NCBI GenBank assembly: GCA_900554975.1
Contig: USJI01000040.1
Location: 1 to 7,478, forward strand
Direction of reading: 5' to 3'
Length of the DNA stretch: 7,478 bases
DNA from: an uncultured Ruminococcus sp.
GTDB taxonomy: Bacteria; Bacillota; Clostridia; Oscillospirales; Ruminococcaceae
Under the pieces are notes generated by a model, which ran no database searches, was not told the origin of the DNA, and saw only the letters and a list, made by a program, of their open reading frames with translations. A program made the position numbers and the translations under genes. Positions within the stretch are counted from its first letter, which is position 1. The number at the start of each line of letters is the position of its first letter. This document shows positions 3,687-7,478 of the stretch, one piece after another.

Positions 3687-5669
3687 TTGGACTATTTGAC
3701 AGTTAAGGAATATGCGGAACTGAAAGGCTGCAAAACACAATACATACAAAAATTGTGCAAAGAAGGCAAAGTACAGGCAGAGCAACATCTGCATCCGCAG
3801 AATAAAAAAATGTGCTACATGATTCCTGTGTCGGCACTTCCGGAAGATGTACAGGCAAAATATTACAGCAAAGTCAGAACTGAAATGAATATGCCGGTTT
3901 TAAAGAATGATAAACAGCCTGTTAAAAAGTCTGAAAAGACTATTTTAAAAACATTTGAAGAAATGTCTGAGGAAGAACGCCGTGAAGCAAATATATGGTC
4001 TGAAATCATTAAGGAATGGCTGAACATACGAAGCAGGTACAGCAACAAAGCACAGGCTGACAAAGCATATGTCGGTAAATGTCAGCTTGAACATCCGGAT
4101 ATGCAGATAAGCCGTGGAATACTTTACAGTAAGCTGAAGGCATATAACGCAAACGATCCGTATGGACTTGTTGATAAACGAGGAGCGTGGAACAAGGGAA
4201 AAAGTAATATACCCTCCTGCGTCTGGGATGCATTTTTATATTATTGGCTGGATGAAAACAAGCCAACGGCGGCAAAGTGTTACAGAAGTGTAATTGACTG
4301 GACTGAAGAATTTTATCCGGAACTTATTTCGGAAATTCCAACACTTAGAACTTTCCAACGACACATAGAAAGCGATATTAAATATGCAGTAAAGGTGCTT
4401 ATGAGGGACGGCGAAAAAGCTTTTTCGGACAGATGTTTGCCGTATGTTACAAGAATGTATGATAAGCTTGAGCCGAATGACTGCTGGATAGCGGACAACC
4501 ATACACTTGATATACAGTCAACTGATGAAAACGGCATAATACACAGACTGTACCTGACAGCCTTTCTCGATGCCAAAACGGGCGTCCTTACAGGCTGGAA
4601 TGTTACTGAAACGCCAACGTCATGGTCGACTATCCTCGCCCTCAGACACGGTATAATGCGTTTCGGAATACCGAAATGTGTTTATTTTGATAATGGTCGT
4701 GAATTTCTGACACATGACATAGGCGGAAATGGTCACCGGACACGGAAAAGCAAAGCCGGAACTGCTGAACCTGCAACAATACTGAACCGACTTGGCATAG
4801 AAATGAGAAATGCAATTGTAAGGAATGCAAAGGCTAAGCCGATTGAGCGTACTTTTGGCACTGTTAAATCTCAGTTTTCCAAAATATTCAGCGGATATTG
4901 CGGAGGCACAATTCTGGAGCGTCCGGAAAGTCTGAAAAGGCGCATAAAAAACGGCGAACTGCCAAGAGATTATGAAATACGTGATTTTTTGGAAACATGG
5001 ATTGACGGTGATTACAATATGCAGCCTTACGGCGGAGCAGAAGCAAAATACAAAGATATGTCCAGAATTGAAGTCTGGAACAAAAGCATACAGTCTGTAA
5101 GACAGGCTGATGAAGCAGAACTCAATCTGATGCTTATGCGGTCCACACGATATCAGCAAATCAAGCGAAACGGCGTGTATGTTGAGATATACGGCGAAAA
5201 GCACTGGTATATGAACACCGAAGAAACAGTTATGAATATCGGCAAAAAGGTTTGTGTACGATATGATCCGGCTGATCTCAGAAGTGTGCGTATATATGAT
5301 GAAGAAGACAGATACCTTTATACATGGCAGCTTGCCGACACACTGCTTATGGATTATATAAGTGCTGAAAAGGAAGAAATTGCAGACGCTCAGAAACTCA
5401 CACGCTCTGTCAGAAGATTTGTTAAGGAAGAAGCGGCAGGAATAGCGGCAAATCTGACGAATGAACAAAGAATTACGATGCTTGATATGAGTATGCGCCG
5501 TGCATACGAGAATAAAAAGCAGTTTAAAATTGAAATGCCGTCCAATATTATACCAATAAGAGCCAACGAACCTGAAGCTGAAGAACTCAGGAAAGCCGCA
5601 GGGGCTGAAACAGTTGTAGTTGACCTTAATCTTATGGGACGCAACAGTATGAAAAGAAAGGGAGAATAA
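3687..5669 (+). CDS. Mu A-type DDE transposase
   Basis: The protein has 660 residues; MuA of phage Mu has 663. The start is TTG at 3687, six bases after GAAGGAGGTG. Residues 1-62 form a Mu-type winged helix/HTH (YLTVKEYAELKGCKTQYIQKL) ending in a VSALPEDVQAKYY segment. Further helical DNA-binding parts occupy about 100-235. The RNase H-like catalytic core has D270 (WIADNH), D335 (VYFDNGREF) and E387 (KPIERTF), nearly the same positions as D269, D336 and E392 of MuA. After the core come a YNMQPYGG segment (443-450) and a beta-rich region to about 550, then a charged helical tail ending MKRKGE, the likely contact region for MuB and ClpX. It cuts and joins phage ends during integration and replicative transposition. 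It is followed with a one-base overlap by its ATPase partner. Confidence 0.96.
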   Translation: MDYLTVKEYAELKGCKTQYIQKLCKEGKVQAEQHLHPQNKKMCYMIPVSALPEDVQAKYYSKVRTEMNMPVLKNDKQPVKKSEKTILKTFEEMSEEERREANIWSEIIKEWLNIRSRYSNKAQADKAYVGKCQLEHPDMQISRGILYSKLKAYNANDPYGLVDKRGAWNKGKSNIPSCVWDAFLYYWLDENKPTAAKCYRSVIDWTEEFYPELISEIPTLRTFQRHIESDIKYAVKVLMRDGEKAFSDRCLPYVTRMYDKLEPNDCWIADNHTLDIQSTDENGIIHRLYLTAFLDAKTGVLTGWNVTETPTSWSTILALRHGIMRFGIPKCVYFDNGREFLTHDIGGNGHRTRKSKAGTAEPATILNRLGIEMRNAIVRNAKAKPIERTFGTVKSQFSKIFSGYCGGTILERPESLKRRIKNGELPRDYEIRDFLETWIDGDYNMQPYGGAEAKYKDMSRIEVWNKSIQSVRQADEAELNLMLMRSTRYQQIKRNGVYVEIYGEKHWYMNTEETVMNIGKKVCVRYDPADLRSVRIYDEEDRYLYTWQLADTLLMDYISAEKEEIADAQKLTRSVRRFVKEEAAGIAANLTNEQRITMLDMSMRRAYENKKQFKIEMPSNIIPIRANEPEAEELRKAAGAETVVVDLNLMGRNSMKRKGE

Positions 5670-6601
5670 TGAATATGGAATATACGGCACATCAGCAGGA
5701 ATTGCTGAACAAGCTGAACGACCTGCAAAAAAATAAAAATCTGTCACAAGCAAAACTTGCAGAGCTTGTAGGTATTTCGAGCAGTACAATTTCTCAGCTA
5801 AGAAACAAAAAATATCCCGCTGATCCGCAGCAGGTGTTTTCGATGCTTGAAGATTATTTTGGTGTTAAAGAAAGTGCTGAACTTACATACAGTGAAATTG
5901 ATTATGCACCCACAAGCATATCAAGCGAAATATACGATATAATCAGAATATGCCAGATAAAGGGCGGTCTTGCAGTTGCCTGCGGCGATGCGGGAATAGG
6001 CAAGACAAAAGCAGCTCATCAGTACGTCAGGGAACATCCTGCAAACAGCGTACTTATAACAGTAAATCCATGTATAACCGCTATAAAGCCACTGCTTGAA
6101 GTGATTGCCGAAAGAATAGGTGCAAGTGCAGAAAAGTCAAGGGACAAACTGTGGATTTCAATCACCGGAAAGCTGTCAGACGGAATGGTTCTGATTTTTG
6201 ATGAAGCACAGCATCTTTCATACAAAACTATTGAAGTGCTCAGGAGTTTCTCGGATTATTTTAATGACAAAGGTCAGACACTTGGGATATGTTTTATAGG
6301 AAATACAGATACGGTAAGCCGTCTTGGAAGCAAACGCGCAGAATTTGCTCAGATTTCCAACAGGACAAAGCAGCGTAAAATTTACAGTAAAGAATCAATA
6401 AAGCGAGAAGATATCATAAAACTTTTTCCTCTGCTTGAATCTGAAAAAATGGAAAAAGAAATTGATTTGCTCTGGAAGGTAGCAAAGACTCCTCAGGCAC
6501 TCAGAGGTGCAATAAATCTTTTTTCAAACGCTTATGACAATGAAAATTATACATATCAGGGACTAATCGCAATGATGAAATTTATGGATATGCAGATATA
6601 G
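5669..6601 (+). CDS. Mu B-type AAA+ ATPase, target-DNA binding transposition protein
   Basis: The product is 310 residues; MuB has 312. The start ATG 5669 shares its A with the transposase stop codon. ATG 5675 is an alternative with better spacing (10 bases) from AGGGAG. Residues about 12-50 form an XRE-like helix-turn-helix (NLSQAKLAELVGISSSTISQL), as in MuB. Walker A is GDAGIGKT (106-113), Walker B is VLIFDEAQ (174-181), and FIGNT (209-213) is the sensor-1 region. By analogy the protein binds DNA with ATP, delivers targets to the transposase, stimulates strand transfer and gives target immunity. All nucleotide-binding motifs look intact, so the pair is probably functional. Confidence 0.95.
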   Translation: MNMEYTAHQQELLNKLNDLQKNKNLSQAKLAELVGISSSTISQLRNKKYPADPQQVFSMLEDYFGVKESAELTYSEIDYAPTSISSEIYDIIRICQIKGGLAVACGDAGIGKTKAAHQYVREHPANSVLITVNPCITAIKPLLEVIAERIGASAEKSRDKLWISITGKLSDGMVLIFDEAQHLSYKTIEVLRSFSDYFNDKGQTLGICFIGNTDTVSRLGSKRAEFAQISNRTKQRKIYSKESIKREDIIKLFPLLESEKMEKEIDLLWKVAKTPQALRGAINLFSNAYDNENYTYQGLIAMMKFMDMQI

Positions 6602-6612
6602 GAGGAAAAACA

Positions 6613-6771
6613 ATGCGAAGAGGAACACGCCCTACAAGAGCACAGAAAATACTTATATCCAAAAGAAAATTTACTCCTGCCAACTGGCTTGTTATCAGTG
6701 ACAGCAAGGAAAGCGTGACAATTATACACAAGCACACAAATACGGTAAAGACCATTAAAAAGACAATTTAA
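6613..6771 (+). CDS. 52-residue basic protein, DUF6906-like
   Basis: ATG 6613 follows GGAGG (6601-6605), which itself overlaps the stop of the ATPase gene. The small, very basic protein reads RGTRPTRAQKILISKR, then PANWLVISDS, then VTIIHKHTNTVKTIKK. The pattern of RPTRAQK, NWLV and a final IxHKxT repeat is one I associate with the short Firmicutes phage family DUF6906; the family name is from memory. Its function is unknown. The stop at 6771 overlaps the ribosome binding site of the next gene, so the genes are tightly coupled. Confidence 0.8.
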   Translation: MRRGTRPTRAQKILISKRKFTPANWLVISDSKESVTIIHKHTNTVKTIKKTI

Positions 6772-6781
6772 GGAGCTTAAA

Positions 6782-7135
6782 ATGACATTTGAAGAAAAAA
6801 TCCTTGAAGCGGCTGATGAAAAATGCGGTAAAATTTACAGATGTGAATTGGCAGGCATGACAGTTTCTATGATGGGAATTATTGCGTACATATGCTCGTT
6901 TAATTATATGTTTCTTATGGTAACATCGTTTTGCCTTATAATCTGCGCTGCTTGTGAATCAGTTATATATCATATTGAAAAGCAAGCCAGAAAGCAGGTT
7001 GCACGGCGGCTTAAAATCCTGAACAAATCACTTGAACTTACAATCCGACCGTTTCCGAAGGACAGGCTTATAATTGAAAAGATAGAGTTTGACCGGGAAT
7101 ATAGTTTCCTGAAAGGAGATAACAGAAATGATTAA
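6782..7135 (+). CDS. 117-residue two-helix membrane protein of unknown function
   Basis: ATG 6782 is preceded by AGGAG (6771-6775). Residues about 23-39 and 43-62 are two hydrophobic segments separated by a short turn (SFNYM), which makes a membrane hairpin with both ends probably in the cytoplasm. The C-terminal half (from about 64) is basic and soluble (HIEKQARKQVARRLKIL). No family is recognised. Its last codons overlap the start of the next gene by 8 bases. Confidence 0.82.
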   Translation: MTFEEKILEAADEKCGKIYRCELAGMTVSMMGIIAYICSFNYMFLMVTSFCLIICAACESVIYHIEKQARKQVARRLKILNKSLELTIRPFPKDRLIIEKIEFDREYSFLKGDNRND

Positions 7136-7319
7136 TAAACTGCCTAATCCGTGTAACAAATGCACAAAACGTTATGTTGCCTGTCATGACAGCTGTAAAA
7201 TGCACAAAGCTTATATCAAGATAACACATGAAGTCGAACGTCGGATTAATATGGATATAAAGGGCTGTTCACGAATTGGATTTAAGCCTGTGCTATATCA
7301 GATAAACGCAAAAACGTGA
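7128..7319 (+). CDS. 63-residue four-cysteine protein, probably zinc-binding
   Basis: ATG 7128 has GAAAGGAG (7111-7118) nine bases upstream and overlaps the previous gene. Cysteines 9, 12, 19 and 23 form PCNKCTKRYVACHDSC, with H20 and H26 nearby. This C-x2-C-x6-C-x3-C layout is a common small phage protein type in Firmicutes (PCxxCxxRYVxCHxxC). It suggests a bound zinc ion. The remainder is a short basic helix (ITHEVERRINMDIKGC). Its function is unknown. Confidence 0.82.
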   Translation: MINKLPNPCNKCTKRYVACHDSCKMHKAYIKITHEVERRINMDIKGCSRIGFKPVLYQINAKT

Positions 7320-7336
7320 GGGGTTTGTCCCCTCGC
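7316..7336 (+). other. Hairpin at the end of the four-cysteine gene
   Basis: GAGGGG (7318-7323) pairs with CCCCTC (7329-7334) around TTTGT, extended by a G-U and a G-C pair. It begins within the stop codon of the preceding gene. No T-run follows, so it is more likely an mRNA 3'-end or processing element than a full terminator. The 101 bases between 7320 and 7420 contain nothing else that I can support. Confidence 0.55.
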
Positions 7337-7420
7337 CTTAATGCAGCTCAAAAAAGGAACGGTGACAAGCCCGTATAAATGCAGAGTCAAGGCTATTTTA
7401 TACAGAAAGGAGAAAGTTTT

Positions 7421-7478
7421 ATGGTATCGAAAAAGCTTACAAGTAAAGCAGGAATAACAATACCAAAATCTGTCAGGG
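7421..7478 (+). CDS. AbrB/SpoVT-like DNA-binding protein, N-terminus only
   Basis: ATG 7421 follows AAAGGAGAAAG. Nineteen codons are present before the window ends. The sequence MVSKKLTSKAGITIPKSVR has the swapped-hairpin AbrB signature, where a TSKGQ-like turn leads into TIPKxVR. AbrB-type proteins dimerise and bind DNA as regulators or antitoxins. With so few residues, a small transition-state-type regulator in the phage early operon is the best guess. Confidence 0.7.
   Translation, partial: MVSKKLTSKAGITIPKSVR

Larger units (their letters stand above)
1..7478 (+). mobile_element. Mu-like transposable prophage, early region (partial, both ends outside window)
   Basis: The gene order is ImmA/repressor reading left, then divergent promoters, small early genes, Bro-N, Cro/Ner-like HTH, MuA-type transposase and MuB-type ATPase reading right. 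This matches the immunity and transposition module of Mu-like phages, where repressor, ner, A and B are adjacent. No tRNA, host gene, attachment site or phage terminus can be recognised, so the borders cannot be set. The repressor is of lambda/ImmR type rather than Mu c type, so the element is a mosaic. Whether it is an intact phage or a remnant cannot be judged from this window. Confidence 0.88.

Noticed and set aside
3649..3699. 16-codon ORF MNSSSLFLKEVLIWTI before the transposase
   Set aside because: No ribosome binding site, and it simply reads through the transposase Shine-Dalgarno region.
4620..5789. Long leftward open frame of 389 codons opposite the transposase and ATPase
   Set aside because: It lies wholly antisense to two well-supported genes. 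The product is rich in Cys, Phe, Ser and His without domain structure, and there is no convincing ribosome binding site at its start. It is a codon-bias shadow.
7341..7457. 38-codon ORF starting MQLKKGTVTSPYKC
   Set aside because: No ribosome binding site and it overlaps the AbrB-like gene in another frame.
1..7478. CRISPR array, tRNA, rRNA, insertion sequence or phage attachment site
   Set aside because: No regularly spaced repeats, cloverleaf or rRNA-like stretch, and no IS ends were seen; the only transposase is the MuA-type phage enzyme.

Overview
The window is the early (left-hand) control and transposition region of a Mu-like transposable prophage in a low-to-moderate G+C Gram-positive bacterium. 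The evidence for phage type is a MuA-type DDE transposase of 660 residues followed, with overlapping stop and start codons, by a MuB-type AAA+ ATPase of 310 residues. Upstream lies a divergent immunity region. Strong GGAGG-type ribosome binding sites, sigma-A promoters with near-consensus boxes, several TTG/GTG starts and an ImmA/IrrE plus XRE-repressor pair all point to Firmicutes. The codon use feels like Clostridia (Ruminococcus/Oscillospiraceae-like), but that genus-level placement is a guess. Neither phage end is visible; the left end should lie before base 1.

Layout. 1-997 (minus strand): an ImmA/IrrE zinc metallopeptidase cut by the window edge, preceded in its operon by an XRE-family repressor. 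A 20-bp hairpin that buries the immA ribosome binding site separates the two. 998-1211: divergent promoters, TTGACA-N17-TAGAAT leftwards for the repressor and TTGACG-N17-TATAAT (extended -10) rightwards for the lytic genes. Between them are repeated AAGTAGT boxes and a perfect 12-bp-arm palindrome, the likely operators. 1212-1851: two tiny membrane peptides (43 and 34 residues) and a 72-residue protein of unknown function. 1831-2441: an AT-rich segment flanked by a 48-bp imperfect direct repeat (43/48 identical). It holds a 91-residue rightward ORF with a disturbed start and a convergent 64-residue leftward gene with its own consensus-like promoter, a moron-like arrangement. 2419-3647: a Bro-N antirepressor-like protein, a Cro/Ner-like HTH protein, a possible overlapping 40-residue ORF and a small helical protein. 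3687-6601: the transposase and its ATPase partner. 6613-7319: three small accessory proteins (a basic 52-residue protein, a two-helix membrane protein and a four-cysteine protein). 7421-end: the start of an AbrB/SpoVT-like DNA-binding protein.

How the parts work together (inference from families). The repressor holds the rightward promoter off. It has no visible LexA-type autoprotease domain, so relief of repression could come from ImmA cleavage, as in the ImmR/ImmA pair of ICEBs1, and/or from the Bro-N protein. Once the rightward promoter fires, the Cro/Ner-like protein would adjust early transcription, and the transposase with its ATPase would carry out integration and replicative transposition. 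Spacing and overlaps suggest one long rightward operon, broken only by the leftward gene at 2155-2349.
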